Program-made: the position numbers and the translations under genes | Part shown: piece after piece, positions 24,647 through 33,752 of the stretch | Layout: each line of letters opens with the position of its first letter | Position numbering within the stretch: the first letter of the stretch is position 1 | Notes under the pieces: generated by a model | Told to the model about the DNA's origin: nothing | Databases searched by the model: none | Seen by the model: the letters and a program-made list of their open reading frames with translations, nothing else | DNA from: Haloarcula litorea | GTDB lineage: Archaea > Halobacteriota > Halobacteria > Halobacteriales > Haloarculaceae | DNA: 64,000 nt | Assembly (NCBI RefSeq): GCF_029338195.1 | Contig: NZ_CP119779.1 | Coordinates: forward strand, 248,001 to 312,000 | Direction: 5' to 3'

Positions 24647-25114
24647 ATGGATCTCCTCTCGCGGTTCCGCGGCGACGGCCCGTCCGAGGAGCGGACGCGG
24701 GTCGGCCTCTTCGTCGACGGACCCAACATGTTGCGCCCGGAGTTCGACGTCGACCTCGACGAGGTGCGGACCATCGCCGAGTCCTACGGCCCGCTCGCGG
24801 TGACGCGGCTCTACCTCGACGAGAACGCCTCGCCGGGGCTCGTCCAGGCGGGCGAGGCCCGCGGCTTCGAGGTGGTGACCACCAGCGGCGACGTGGACGT
24901 GAAACTGGCCGTCGACGCGACCGAGGCCGTCGCCGCAGACCGGGTCGACGCGCTCGTGGTCGCCTCCCGGGACACCGACTTCAAGCCCGTGCTGGAGGTC
25001 GCGGGCCGGCGCGGCGTCCGGACCGTCGCGCTCGCGCCGGGCGAACACGGCCGCTCGGACGCGCTCCGGAACGCCGCACAGGACGCGCTCTCGCTGGACG
25101 CCGACGTCGAGTAA
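24647..25114 (+). CDS. NYN-domain (PIN-like) putative RNase
   Basis: The 155-aa NYN/LabA-like protein has the acidic motif GLFVDGPNMLRPEF (Asp near residue 25), a central SGDVDVKLAVDA and VVASRDTDFKPVLEVAGRRG. These are the conserved Asp residues of the metal-dependent PIN-like nuclease fold. The family is presumed to process or degrade RNA. The ATG at 24647 gives the short N-terminus typical of archaeal members. The gene is followed 32 nt later by a TatD-family gene on the same strand. Confidence 0.82.
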   Translation: MDLLSRFRGDGPSEERTRVGLFVDGPNMLRPEFDVDLDEVRTIAESYGPLAVTRLYLDENASPGLVQAGEARGFEVVTTSGDVDVKLAVDATEAVAADRVDALVVASRDTDFKPVLEVAGRRGVRTVALAPGEHGRSDALRNAAQDALSLDADVE

Positions 25115-25146
25115 CCGTTTTCCGCGCCGCCCTCCCAGGCCCGCGT

Positions 25147-25992
25147 ATGGACATCGAGGAGACGCCGGTGCTGGACAACCACCTGCACCTGGACCCGGTG
25201 AGCGGCCGCAACGTCGAGGCCGCCGAGGAGTTCGCCGCGAAGGGCGGGACCCACCTGCTGGTCCTCAACAAGCCCTCGTGGAAACTCGTGGAGACCGCGA
25301 CGGACGAGGCGATCTTCCGGGAGTGTTTCGACCTGACCGTCGGAGCCGTCGAGGACGCGACCGAAGTCCTCCCCGGGCGCGCGTGGCCCGTCCTGGGCGT
25401 CCACCCGGCGCTGATCTCGAGGCTGGTCGAGGACGGCTACGGGCCGGACGCGGCCCGCGACATCATGCAGACGGGCCTCGACGTGGCCGCCGAGTACGTC
25501 GTCGACGGGCCGGCGCTGGCGATCAAGTCGGGGCGGCCACACTACGACGTCGACGAGGAGGTCTGGGCGGCCTCGAACGAGGTGATGCGCCACGCCTTCG
25601 AGCTGGCCGCCGACGGCGACTTCGCCGTCCAGTTACACACCGAGGGCGGCGAGGACTTCGAGCAGGTCGCGGCGTGGGCAGAGGAGCGGGGGCTGGACCG
25701 AGAGCGGGTCGTGAAACACTACTCCGGCGGTCGGTTGCAGGGGCCGACGAAGTCGGTGCTGGCCGACAAGGACGAACTGCTGACGGCGGTCGAGGAGGGC
25801 GACCCCTTCCTGATGGAGACCGACTACATCGACGACCCGGACCGACCGGGAGCCGTGTTGGGGCCCAAGACGGTGCCGCGTCGGGTCCGCTGGCTGCTGG
25901 AGGAGGGACACGCGGCGGCCGTCAGGACGGCCCACGTCGAGACCCCGCGGGCGGTCTACGGCATCGATACCGAGGCGACGCTGTCGCGGTGA
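25147..25992 (+). CDS. TatD-family metal-dependent hydrolase
   Basis: The 281-aa amidohydrolase-fold protein has metal-binding motifs VLDNHLHLDP (HxH), LGVHPALIS, AVQLHTEGG and MLMETDYIDDP-like METDYIDD. The TatD family includes DNases and other phosphoesterases or hydrolases. Archaeal members of this branch are poorly characterised, so the substrate is open. Probable co-transcription with the upstream NYN gene gives a possible nucleic-acid-processing pair (inference). Confidence 0.82.
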   Translation: MDIEETPVLDNHLHLDPVSGRNVEAAEEFAAKGGTHLLVLNKPSWKLVETATDEAIFRECFDLTVGAVEDATEVLPGRAWPVLGVHPALISRLVEDGYGPDAARDIMQTGLDVAAEYVVDGPALAIKSGRPHYDVDEEVWAASNEVMRHAFELAADGDFAVQLHTEGGEDFEQVAAWAEERGLDRERVVKHYSGGRLQGPTKSVLADKDELLTAVEEGDPFLMETDYIDDPDRPGAVLGPKTVPRRVRWLLEEGHAAAVRTAHVETPRAVYGIDTEATLSR

Positions 25993-26302
25993 CCGGACGG
26001 CCGACGGGCTGCGATCCGTGGAACTTAGATGAGGAGTCGACTATATATCCGTCTGTACTCTCACGACCGTGGCGCGCCACAGACCGGACCTACCGCCGGT
26101 TTCGGGATGGTACCGTCCAACATAGAGGTGTGCGTGACCAGTCCCCCATCTCGCCGTTGAGGCTGCCAGAGGCGGTGTCTCCCCGATGGTGGACGTTCAA
26201 TATCGGACGGTAGAGAGAGTCTATCACTGATCGATCCGTGCTCGTGGGAAAATATATAGAGAGGAGTGGATTTATGCCGAGTGGACTCCGAACGTCGGGT
26301 AC
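25993..26302 (+). promoter_or_regulatory. AT-rich leader and promoter region of the PhoU gene
   Basis: The 310-bp gap holds no gene. It has three AT-rich elements: ctatatatcc (26041-26050), aaaatatata (26249-26258) and tttat (26271-26275). The last is about 30 nt before the ATG at 26303 and would fit a leaderless start. The first two may serve alternative promoters or regulator binding. Confidence 0.45.
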
Positions 26303-27301
26303 ATGGAAACCCGCAAGGTGCAGGTGACCGGCGGTTCGACGTACACCGTCTCGCTCCCGAAAGACTGGGCCACCGACAACGACGTCAGCGCCGGCAGCGT
26401 CGTCGAGTTCCACGCCGAGGAGGACCTCCTCCTGCTCGCGCCCAAGCGCGAGGACGACCGGGTCGAGGGGACCCTCGACGTGTCGGGCCTGGAGAACAAG
26501 CACGAACTGACGCGGGGCGTGATGACGATGTACGTCAGCGGGTTCGACGTCATCCGGCTCGAGGCGACCCGGATCACCGCCGAGCAGCGACGCATCATCC
26601 GGGACGCCACACAGGGGCTCGTGGGGCTGGAGGTCATCGAGGAGACCTCCGACCGCGTCGTCCTGCAGGACCTGCTGGACTCCTCGGAGCTGTCGGTCCA
26701 CAACGCCATCACGCGGATGCGGCTGGTGTCGCTGACGATGCTTTCCGACGCCGTCGAGGCGCTGATCGAGGACGACGACGACCTCGCACAGGACGTGACA
26801 CAGCGCGACGACGACGTCGACCGCCTCTGGTACATGGTCTCGCGAGTGTTCCGGACGGTGCTGCGGAACCCCACGGCCGCCAACGAGATCGGGTTCCCGC
26901 GGGAGACGGTGTTCGACTACCAGTCAAGCGCCCGGCAGCTGGAGCGGATCGCCGATCACGCCACGAAGATCGCCGGCCTCTCTCAGGAGATCGGCGAGAT
27001 CACCGGCGAGACGGCGGAGCTACTCCGCGACCTCGAAGCCGAGGCGACGGACATCCCCGAGCAGGCGATGGACGCCCTGCTGACCGACGATTCGGACGAG
27101 GCCGTCGAACTGGCCAACGAGGCCCGGGCCGGCATCCCGACCGTCGACGAGACGGCCCGAGAGGTTGACAGCCAGGTCCGCGAACTGGACCCACAGAGCG
27201 CACAGATCCTGGGCCGGGTCGTGGACTCGCTGTCCCGGACCGCAGACTACGGCGGCAACATCGCCGAGAGCGCGCTCCAGAAGGCCGCACCGCGGCCGTA
27301 G
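26303..27301 (+). CDS. PhoU-domain phosphate uptake regulator with AbrB-like N-terminus
   Basis: The 332-aa protein has a swapped-hairpin AbrB/SpoVT DNA-binding domain at residues 1-45 (RKVQVTGGSTYTVSLPKDWA). Two PhoU helical repeats follow (about 110-210 and 215-325), with RQLERIADHATKIAGL and LSRTADYGGNIAE. Haloarchaeal proteins of this layout are thought to regulate phosphate uptake, combining transcription control with a PhoU sensor. No pst transporter genes are adjacent in this window, so it would act in trans. Confidence 0.88.
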   Translation: METRKVQVTGGSTYTVSLPKDWATDNDVSAGSVVEFHAEEDLLLLAPKREDDRVEGTLDVSGLENKHELTRGVMTMYVSGFDVIRLEATRITAEQRRIIRDATQGLVGLEVIEETSDRVVLQDLLDSSELSVHNAITRMRLVSLTMLSDAVEALIEDDDDLAQDVTQRDDDVDRLWYMVSRVFRTVLRNPTAANEIGFPRETVFDYQSSARQLERIADHATKIAGLSQEIGEITGETAELLRDLEAEATDIPEQAMDALLTDDSDEAVELANEARAGIPTVDETAREVDSQVRELDPQSAQILGRVVDSLSRTADYGGNIAESALQKAAPRP

Positions 27302-27366
27302 TACCCGTTGGGGTCGGCTGTGTCACTCCTCGGTGCTGGCAGTGGAGAAAAGCGTGACGACGGTCG

Positions 27367-27738
27367 CTACTCGACGAGGACGGCGTTGACCTGTCCGCTC
27401 TGACCGGGGCGGGAGGTGACGCGGGCCCGGCCCTCGGACGTCTCGACGATCGCGCCCTTCGTGATGATGTTCCGGCGGGCGTAGTTGGGGTTCGAGGGGT
27501 TCTCGACGACGTTCTCGATGGTCGCCTCGCTGGTCTCGGCACCGTCGGCGACGGTGGCCACGTCCGTCGTGACCGCGCGGACCTTCACCGTGTTGCCGCG
27601 GGCGTCGACGACCTTCAGCTTCTGGTCGCCGACCTGTGTCTCGGTGGACTCGCGGCCCAGTTCGTGTTTCTTCTTCTTGTGGTTCGGCCGCCGTCGGCCG
27701 CCGGTCCGCTTGCGGGGGGAACGCGACTGATCTTTCAT
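27367..27738 (-). CDS. rps8e: 30S ribosomal protein S8e
   Basis: The 123-aa archaeal/eukaryotic-type small-subunit protein has a basic N-terminus (RSPRKRTGGRRRPNHKKKKHELG). It continues with ARGNTVKVRAV, NPSNPNYARRNIITKGA and TSRPGQSGQVNAVLVE. It binds 16S rRNA. The gene stands alone, convergent with the PhoU-domain gene and separated by 232 bp from dabA. Confidence 0.95.
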   Translation of the reverse strand: MKDQSRSPRKRTGGRRRPNHKKKKHELGRESTETQVGDQKLKVVDARGNTVKVRAVTTDVATVADGAETSEATIENVVENPSNPNYARRNIITKGAIVETSEGRARVTSRPGQSGQVNAVLVE

Positions 27739-27970
27739 ACCCGATGCATATCCGAGCGGCTACTTGAACCGTTCGATGCCGGGTCGTCGCCGACACGGCC
27801 CCGGAGGCCGGTCTCGCGCCCCGGCGGCGGAGCCGCCTCGCACAGCGGGCGACGCTGTCCGCCCGCTCACCCGACCGGTATATCCACACGCGCTATATCG
27901 AATCGGCCACCGAGCGCGGCGTCGGGTCGGTCGCGGCGTGTCTCGACGCCGGCCCCCGCGTCCGTCGCCG

Positions 27971-30376
27971 TCAGTCGTCCGCGGCGGCCGGGGCGGTCGC
28001 CCGCGCCGCCCGCGGCTCGGGCTGTTCGACCATCGGCTCCCACTCGGCGTCGCCCTCGTAGTGGAAAGCGCGGTGGTCCTGCGTCGGGTCGACGACCGTC
28101 AGCGAGAGCCAGCCGTTGTCCAGCAGCTGCGTCACCGCCTCGTGGTCCGCCAGGACGTCCCGGACGCGCTCGACCGGCGCGTGGACGACCGTCGAGAGGC
28201 GGAGCGGCTGGTGGTACGGCTCGTCGGCGGCCGCCATCAGCGACTGGAGCGGGAGGCCGGTCATCAGGTCGCCGCCGTTGCCCTGGTAGACGCCGACGTT
28301 CCCGACGGGGTTGTGAGTCACCTTCGACCCGCTCCCGTACACCGCGTTGTCGACGGTCGAGAAGTAGTACTGGGCGTTGATCCACTGGGTGACGACCATC
28401 GGCCCGGTGAGGATCGCCTCGAGCGCGTCCCCGTCCGCGTCGGTCGACCAGTCGTAGGAGTGGAGGAAGGCCCGCCCGTCGAGGTCGAGATCGCTGGTCA
28501 GCTCGCGGGGGCCGACGACGAAGCCGGCGTTGCCGGCCAGGCCCCACTCGGGACGGGTCTCGGCCCAGTCGGCGGCACGGCGCTCCGTCTCGGCGACGGC
28601 CGTCGAGCCGTCCGCGCCCATCGACTCGGCGCGCTCGGCGGCCGCGTTCTCGCGGGCAGTGGCGAGGTCGGCCCGCAGTTGGTCGAGGTCGTCCGCGTGG
28701 CTCTCCGGGACGTCGCCGTCGTACAGCTCGATCTCGTCGGTCGTCGTGTTGTGCTCGCCGGCGACGAAGACGGTGTCGGCGGGGAGGTCGAACCCGCGGT
28801 CGCGCAGCGCCGTCCTGACCTCGTCGTCGTTGCAGATCGTCGCGAGCACGCGGGCGTTCGGACCGCCGGGGTTGCCGGCACAGGCCCCACAGTCGAGACT
28901 CGAGTCGTAGGGGTTGTTGGCCGTCTCGCTCGCGTGTCCGGTGAAGACGACGAGCCGACCGAACTCCTCCCAGCCCATCAGCTCGAAGGCGGTCGCCGCG
29001 TACTCGACTTTCTCCTCGTGGGTCAGGCCGACGGGTAGGTCCCCGGCGTACGTGTGCTGGTGGTGGACGAGCTGGTCGCAGAACTCGTGGTCGTCGGGGA
29101 CCGTCTCGTCGGCGGTGTCGAGGAGATCGGAGACGCGGCCGGGCAGGAGCGTGCGGGCCGCGAGCGCCAGCCCGTACCCGCTGCCGGCGTTCTCGACGAA
29201 GCCGAAGGCGGTTCCGGGGTTGGTCTTCAGCGTCTCGACGGCCTCGCTCGCGGCCTCGCGGAGGCGCGACCAGCGGTCGCGGCGCGCCTGGCGCTCGTCG
29301 TCGTCGGGCATCTCGGTGATCCGGTGCTGTGGGTCGAGGATCGGCGGGCAGGCGTCGACCGAGACCTCGGCGTCGTACCCCTGGTACTCCATCGGGATGC
29401 CGAAGAACCCGGCGTAGCCGTGTGTCTCGTAGTCGCCCGTGGCTTCGACGTGGCGGCGGATGATCTCCGAGCGGGTGTCGATACAGAAGACCAGCTGTGC
29501 GTCCGGGCGACCCGACGGTTCGCGCTCGGCGAGCGCCCGGCTCTCGGCCGCGACGGACTCGACGACCTCGCCGCGGTAGCTCGCCTCCCACGCGCTCAGG
29601 AACGCCTCGGCGAGTTCGTCGGCCGCGTCGGCCTCGGTGCTGTCGGGACCGGTCGCGGGCTCGATGTCGACGCCGAACGCGTCAAGCAGCGAGAGGCGGG
29701 CCGCGAGATAGCCCGCGAGCGTGATCGGGTACGCCGACTGCCACGCGCCCTCGTCGTCGGCGCGCTGTTTGACGAACCCGCTCCAGCCGGGGAGCGCGGC
29801 CAGTTGCTCCTCGAAGATCGGCACCCACTGGCTCTCGGGGTACGGCTCCAGCACGGCCTCGATGGCCGCTTCGGGCGTCTCGGGCAGGTCGGCGGCGATC
29901 CCCTCGTCGGGGATCTCGCCGTCGTGTTCGGCCACCTCGCGGAAGGCGGCGTAGAAGCCCTCCGCCCGGTTCGGCATCGGCCAGTGGGCACGGCCCTCGT
30001 CGAGGAAAGCCGACAGCCACTTGGTCAGGACGTGGTCGACGCGCTCTTCGTCGGTGTCGGGAGCGTCCGCGTCGACGCCGGTGTCCATCCGTTCGAGCAG
30101 CGCCTCGGGGTCGGCCTCGTAGCCGCGCTCGGTGAGTTCCGCGTCGAGGACCTCGGGGTCGATCTGTCCGGCGTCGAGGGCCGCCCGGAACGTCTCCGGG
30201 CGCGGGTACCCCCGACCGCCGAGCAGATCGGCCGCCTGCGTGACCGCCTCGCCGAACTCCAGGTCCTCGAACCCGGAGAGGGGGTTGGCCGTCACGAACG
30301 AGTGGATCGGCCACACCGATCCGACGGTGGTCGCTGCCTTGTCGATGCTGTCGTGGATGGTGGACTCAGTACTCAT
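27971..30376 (-). CDS. dabA: DabA, inorganic-carbon accumulation subunit (DUF2309)
   Basis: The 801-aa zinc-dependent, beta-carbonic-anhydrase-like subunit is thought to hydrate CO2 in a one-way reaction driven by ion flux through DabB. Zinc and active-site residues are visible: Cys298 and Asp300 in CIDTRSE, His481 in GHASETANNPY, and Cys496 in LDCGACAG. The N-terminal PIHSFVTANPLSGFEDL is characteristic. It overlaps dabB by 11 nt and is translated after it. The complex would sit on the cytoplasmic membrane face and concentrate bicarbonate. Confidence 0.9.
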   Translation of the reverse strand: MSTESTIHDSIDKAATTVGSVWPIHSFVTANPLSGFEDLEFGEAVTQAADLLGGRGYPRPETFRAALDAGQIDPEVLDAELTERGYEADPEALLERMDTGVDADAPDTDEERVDHVLTKWLSAFLDEGRAHWPMPNRAEGFYAAFREVAEHDGEIPDEGIAADLPETPEAAIEAVLEPYPESQWVPIFEEQLAALPGWSGFVKQRADDEGAWQSAYPITLAGYLAARLSLLDAFGVDIEPATGPDSTEADAADELAEAFLSAWEASYRGEVVESVAAESRALAEREPSGRPDAQLVFCIDTRSEIIRRHVEATGDYETHGYAGFFGIPMEYQGYDAEVSVDACPPILDPQHRITEMPDDDERQARRDRWSRLREAASEAVETLKTNPGTAFGFVENAGSGYGLALAARTLLPGRVSDLLDTADETVPDDHEFCDQLVHHQHTYAGDLPVGLTHEEKVEYAATAFELMGWEEFGRLVVFTGHASETANNPYDSSLDCGACAGNPGGPNARVLATICNDDEVRTALRDRGFDLPADTVFVAGEHNTTTDEIELYDGDVPESHADDLDQLRADLATARENAAAERAESMGADGSTAVAETERRAADWAETRPEWGLAGNAGFVVGPRELTSDLDLDGRAFLHSYDWSTDADGDALEAILTGPMVVTQWINAQYYFSTVDNAVYGSGSKVTHNPVGNVGVYQGNGGDLMTGLPLQSLMAAADEPYHQPLRLSTVVHAPVERVRDVLADHEAVTQLLDNGWLSLTVVDPTQDHRAFHYEGDAEWEPMVEQPEPRAARATAPAAADD

Positions 30377-31847
30377 TGTACTCCTCCGTGGCGGTCAGGA
30401 CGGTGCTGGACGCCGGCTGGCTCGCGTTCACGAGGGCGACGTAGAGCCGCTGGCTGCGTTCGTGGACGCCGGTCTCCAGGGCGACGTAGGCCGCGAGGAA
30501 GACGGCCGCGACGAGGGCGTGCAACGCGCTCAGTTCGGTGGGTGCCGAGACGACGGGGAGGTCACGCAGGAGCGCCAGGACGGCCTCGTAGACGACCGCG
30601 TAGACGGTGATCGCCGGGAGGGCGACCGCCGGGACGGCCCCGTACCGGACCGCCGCCGGGAGCGAGGTGTGCCCCACGACGCTGTGGGCCGCCTGGAGCG
30701 TCGTGAGCACCACGAACAGGACCAACAGGAGGCCGCTGTCGAGGGTCGTCCCCTTCCCCGTCAGCACCGCGAACAGCACGCCCCCGGCCAGTCCGGTCAG
30801 GAGCGTGACGGCGAGACCGACGCCGCTCGCGTGCTCGCTCGTTTCGCCCGGGGCGGTGCGCTCGACCTGACCGCCCGAACCGAGGAACTGGTAGGCCTTG
30901 TAGAACCCGTGTAGGACGAGGTGCGTGATCGCGGCTCCGAAGAACCCGAGTCCGGCCTGCATAATCATGAAGCCCATCTGCCCCACCGTCGAGCAGGCCA
31001 GTTCGCTCTTGACGTCCGGCTGGACCGACTTGAGGAGCTTCCCGGACAGCGCGCTCGCCGCGCCGACGACGACGACCGCGAGCATCAGCGTCGCGTCGAC
31101 GGTGACGACCGGCGCGAAGCGGGCCAGCAGGATGCCGCCCGCGTTGACGAACCCCGCGTGCATCAGCGCCGACGCCGGGGTCGGTGCGGTCATCGAGGAG
31201 AGGAGCCAGCGGTGGAACGGGACCAGCGCCGACTGGATCATCGCCGCGAGGACCAAGGCCCCGGCGGCGACGACCCACATCGGCCCCCCGAGCGTCTCGG
31301 CCGCCGCGGCGACGCCGGAGACCGTCGTGGCCCCGGTCGCCAACCACAGTCCCGTCAGCGCGACGCCCAGGAGCGCGCTGCTGGCGAGGAAGTACTTGCG
31401 GGCGACCGCCGCGGCCGCCTGAGCCTGTTTCCACTCGCCGACGATACCGACGAGGTTCGCCATCAGCAGCCCCATCGCCAGCCACAGGCATCCGAACAGG
31501 GCGAGGTTGTCGGCCGCGACGAGGCCCATCACGGTCACGGTGAAACCGAACACCGTGAGGAAGAAGCCCGACTCGTGGGCGCTGCCGGCCATATAGCGGC
31601 GCGAGTAGCTGTGGACGATACCGCTGAAGAAGGTCACGACCACCCACATCAGGACAGTCAGCCCGTCGATGGCGACCAGGCCGGGGATCGACCAGGTGCC
31701 ACCGAACTGGACTCGGGTGACCAGCGCGGCGATACTCGCCGCGAACAGTGACCACACGAGCCACGTGAGTGCGACGGGCACGAGCGGCGACTCCGCCGCC
31801 GTGTCCGGGAGCGCTCCGACCGTCGTCTGCGAGGTGCGTCCTGACAT
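30366..31847 (-). CDS. dabB: DabB, NuoL/MrpA-like ion-translocating membrane subunit
   Basis: The 493-aa polytopic protein has about 12-14 membrane helices and belongs to the proton-antiporter family of complex I subunits. Signatures include SGIVHSYSRRYMAG, an internal ion-channel Lys region (SALVPFHRWLLSSMTAPTPASALMHAGFVNAGGILLAR) and a discontinuous helix near residue 310. It is adjacent to and overlaps dabA, forming the dabB-dabA operon. The start at 31847 (MSGRTSQTT) is chosen; longer frames are non-membrane and unlikely. It would couple a cation gradient to CO2 hydration by DabA. Confidence 0.9.
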   Translation of the reverse strand: MSGRTSQTTVGALPDTAAESPLVPVALTWLVWSLFAASIAALVTRVQFGGTWSIPGLVAIDGLTVLMWVVVTFFSGIVHSYSRRYMAGSAHESGFFLTVFGFTVTVMGLVAADNLALFGCLWLAMGLLMANLVGIVGEWKQAQAAAAVARKYFLASSALLGVALTGLWLATGATTVSGVAAAAETLGGPMWVVAAGALVLAAMIQSALVPFHRWLLSSMTAPTPASALMHAGFVNAGGILLARFAPVVTVDATLMLAVVVVGAASALSGKLLKSVQPDVKSELACSTVGQMGFMIMQAGLGFFGAAITHLVLHGFYKAYQFLGSGGQVERTAPGETSEHASGVGLAVTLLTGLAGGVLFAVLTGKGTTLDSGLLLVLFVVLTTLQAAHSVVGHTSLPAAVRYGAVPAVALPAITVYAVVYEAVLALLRDLPVVSAPTELSALHALVAAVFLAAYVALETGVHERSQRLYVALVNASQPASSTVLTATEEYNEY

Positions 31848-32334
31848 CGTTACAGTCCGTTCGGGACCAGCCCCGGAGCCGGGAGCCGCCGGATGACCGG
31901 GACTGGTCGCCTTCACCACTATTTGAGAACAGAACGTCTATTAAATCTACTGATCTTACCGAAACGTTCGCAAAAAGGTTATTATAGAACATTATGTTTT
32001 CATAGATCGTGCAGGATCGACGACGAGTCGGCGGAGACGCTTCCGGTCCGACTCCGGCCGTCGTCGGGGAACCGACGCCGGACCGCTACGCGTGGAATCC
32101 GGGCGGTATGCCGGTTCGGACTCGGTGCGTGCGAGCGATCAGAGCGGATCCGTATCCGCCCGGATGCACTACCTCCGCTCGCGGTCGCCGGGGACGTCTT
32201 CGCACTCAGGTGGCAGTATCGTTACCGAACTGTTCTAGAGACGCACCTATCGAGACCGAACCGTTACACTTCCGGGACGACGAGGGCTCCGCTCCAGTCG
32301 GGCGAGTCCGGGCTCGCGCCGGGCGGGGCGTCGC
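31848..32334. promoter_or_regulatory. 487-bp intergenic region with dabBA promoter
   Basis: No gene is recognised. The stretch 31918-31997 is strikingly AT-rich and contains tttaata (minus strand, near 31945), a plausible TATA box for the dabBA transcript. It also holds further tttttgcgaacg and ctataataacc elements upstream. The remainder, to 32334, is ordinary GC-rich sequence in which I see nothing. Confidence 0.45.
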
Positions 32335-32808
32335 TCAGGGTCGGTCGCCGGTGTCGAACTTCCCGAACGGCGTCGTCTCGTGGCTCCGAACCAGGACCTC
32401 GTCGGCGACGGTGAGTCCCATATCGAGGAGTTCCTGTGCGACCGGCGTTATGTCGTCGTCGGACTCGCCGACGGCGGTGACGAGGAGGTTCTGTTCGCCG
32501 GTGACCAGCTCCTGGACCGAGATGACGCCGTCGATGTCCAGAATGTCGGGGATGAGGTCGCCACGTTCGGGGATCGAGGCGGTGCAGTAGAGCAGCATCC
32601 GGAGCGGATACCCGGACCGCTGGTAGTCGACGCTGGCGCTGTATCCCTTGATGACGCCCTCGGACTCGAGGCGCTGGATCCGCTTGCGGACGGTGCTGTC
32701 CGAGGTCCCGGTCCGTTCCGCGATGTCGCCGGACGACGTGTTCCGGGCGTCCGCCTGGAGCGCGTACAGGATCGCCCTGTCGACGTCGTCGATCTCCTCG
32801 TCGGCCAT
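32335..32808 (-). CDS. Lrp/AsnC family transcriptional regulator
   Basis: The 157-aa regulator has an N-terminal AsnC-type helix-turn-helix (residues about 7-55: DVDRAILYALQADARNTSSGDIAERTGTSDSTVRKRIQRLE) and a RAM/AsnC ligand domain (VLVTGEQNLLVTAVG). Archaeal members sense amino acids or other small molecules and usually form octamers. It lies upstream of dabBA in the same direction with a 487-bp gap, so it may control that operon, which is an inference. Its C-terminus is extended by HETTPFGKFDTGDRP. Confidence 0.87.
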   Translation of the reverse strand: MADEEIDDVDRAILYALQADARNTSSGDIAERTGTSDSTVRKRIQRLESEGVIKGYSASVDYQRSGYPLRMLLYCTASIPERGDLIPDILDIDGVISVQELVTGEQNLLVTAVGESDDDITPVAQELLDMGLTVADEVLVRSHETTPFGKFDTGDRP

Positions 32809-32940
32809 ACCCGTACGTCCGCGGCAAAGACACTTTACCTTTGTACGTTGTTCGACGGCACGATCGACCCGGCCGCGACGCCCGGGGGCCGACCCCGAAG
32901 ACCGAAATCCGTATGCCGACCCCGACCCGTGTCACCCACG

Positions 32941-33381
32941 ATGAGTCTGAAGACGGCCGTGGCCGCCCCGTTCCGCCAGCGCGGGACCGACCGGATGGGG
33001 GAGAGCGAGTTCGTCGTGGCCCTGTCGCTGGACCGGAACTGGTTCTCGCCCGATCAGGCGAAGACCCTCGTCGACGTGGCGGCCAGCGAGGGGCTGGTCG
33101 AACAAGACGGGGACGACCTGGTCGCTGGGTTCGACCCGGCCGCCGTCGAGATCCCCGACGGGTTCGCGCCCGAGGAGGACGTCCTCCGGTCGCGGTCGAC
33201 GTTCGAGCGGGTCCTCGACGCCCTCGTGGAGGCGGGCGTCGACAAGCAGTCGGCCGTCGCGGGCATCAACAAGCGCCAGGCGGAGCTGGGCGTGACGCTG
33301 GAGGCCGCGGCCGTCGTCTACGCCCGACAGGAGGGCGTCGCCGTCGAGGCGGCGGCCGCGCAGGCCCGGGAGGACCTCTGA
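32941..33381 (+). CDS. DUF2240 family protein
   Basis: The 146-aa archaeal protein matches DUF2240 as I remember it. It has a winged-helix-like start (RMGESEFVVALSLDRNWFSPDQAKTLVDVAASEGLVE), a linker with PDGFAPEEDVL, and a C-terminal helical part (VDALVEAGVDKQSAVAGINKRQAELGV). Function is unknown. It overlaps the next gene by one nucleotide (TGATG), so the two are likely one operon. Confidence 0.78.
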   Translation: MSLKTAVAAPFRQRGTDRMGESEFVVALSLDRNWFSPDQAKTLVDVAASEGLVEQDGDDLVAGFDPAAVEIPDGFAPEEDVLRSRSTFERVLDALVEAGVDKQSAVAGINKRQAELGVTLEAAAVVYARQEGVAVEAAAAQAREDL

Positions 33382-33752
33382 TGGTCGAGGACCGCATCAC
33401 CGACGGCAAGCGCATCGGGCAGCTGCTGGCCTCCGAACTGACGGGGCTGGAACGCGGGCCGCTGGGGTCGGTGTCCGTCACCGAGGCCGACCCGGACGTG
33501 ACGCCGACGGCCGACGGGGCGTTCGCCTACGCCGTCACCGACGGGGACGAGCGGATCGGCGAGGTGTCGGTGACGCCGGGGACGGCACGGCTGACGCTGC
33601 GCAGGCAGGGGGACGTGTCGGTCGACGACGAGGACGCGACGACCGACCGCGAGGACGTGACGGTCGAGTCGGGGGCCGACCGGGCGGTGCTCGTCGCCCA
33701 CAGCGGCGCGGCCGTCAAGGCCCTCGTCGACGCGATCGCGGCGCGCCGGTAG
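33381..33752 (+). CDS. hypothetical protein
   Basis: A 123-aa acidic protein that I do not recognise. It begins with a helical part (TDGKRIGQLLASELTGLE), continues with a beta-rich middle (AFAYAVTDGDERIGEVSVTPG), and ends in AVLVAHSGAAVKALVDAIAARR. Its one-nucleotide overlap with the DUF2240 gene suggests a functional pair conserved in haloarchaea, but no activity can be assigned. Confidence 0.65.
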   Translation: MVEDRITDGKRIGQLLASELTGLERGPLGSVSVTEADPDVTPTADGAFAYAVTDGDERIGEVSVTPGTARLTLRRQGDVSVDDEDATTDREDVTVESGADRAVLVAHSGAAVKALVDAIAARR

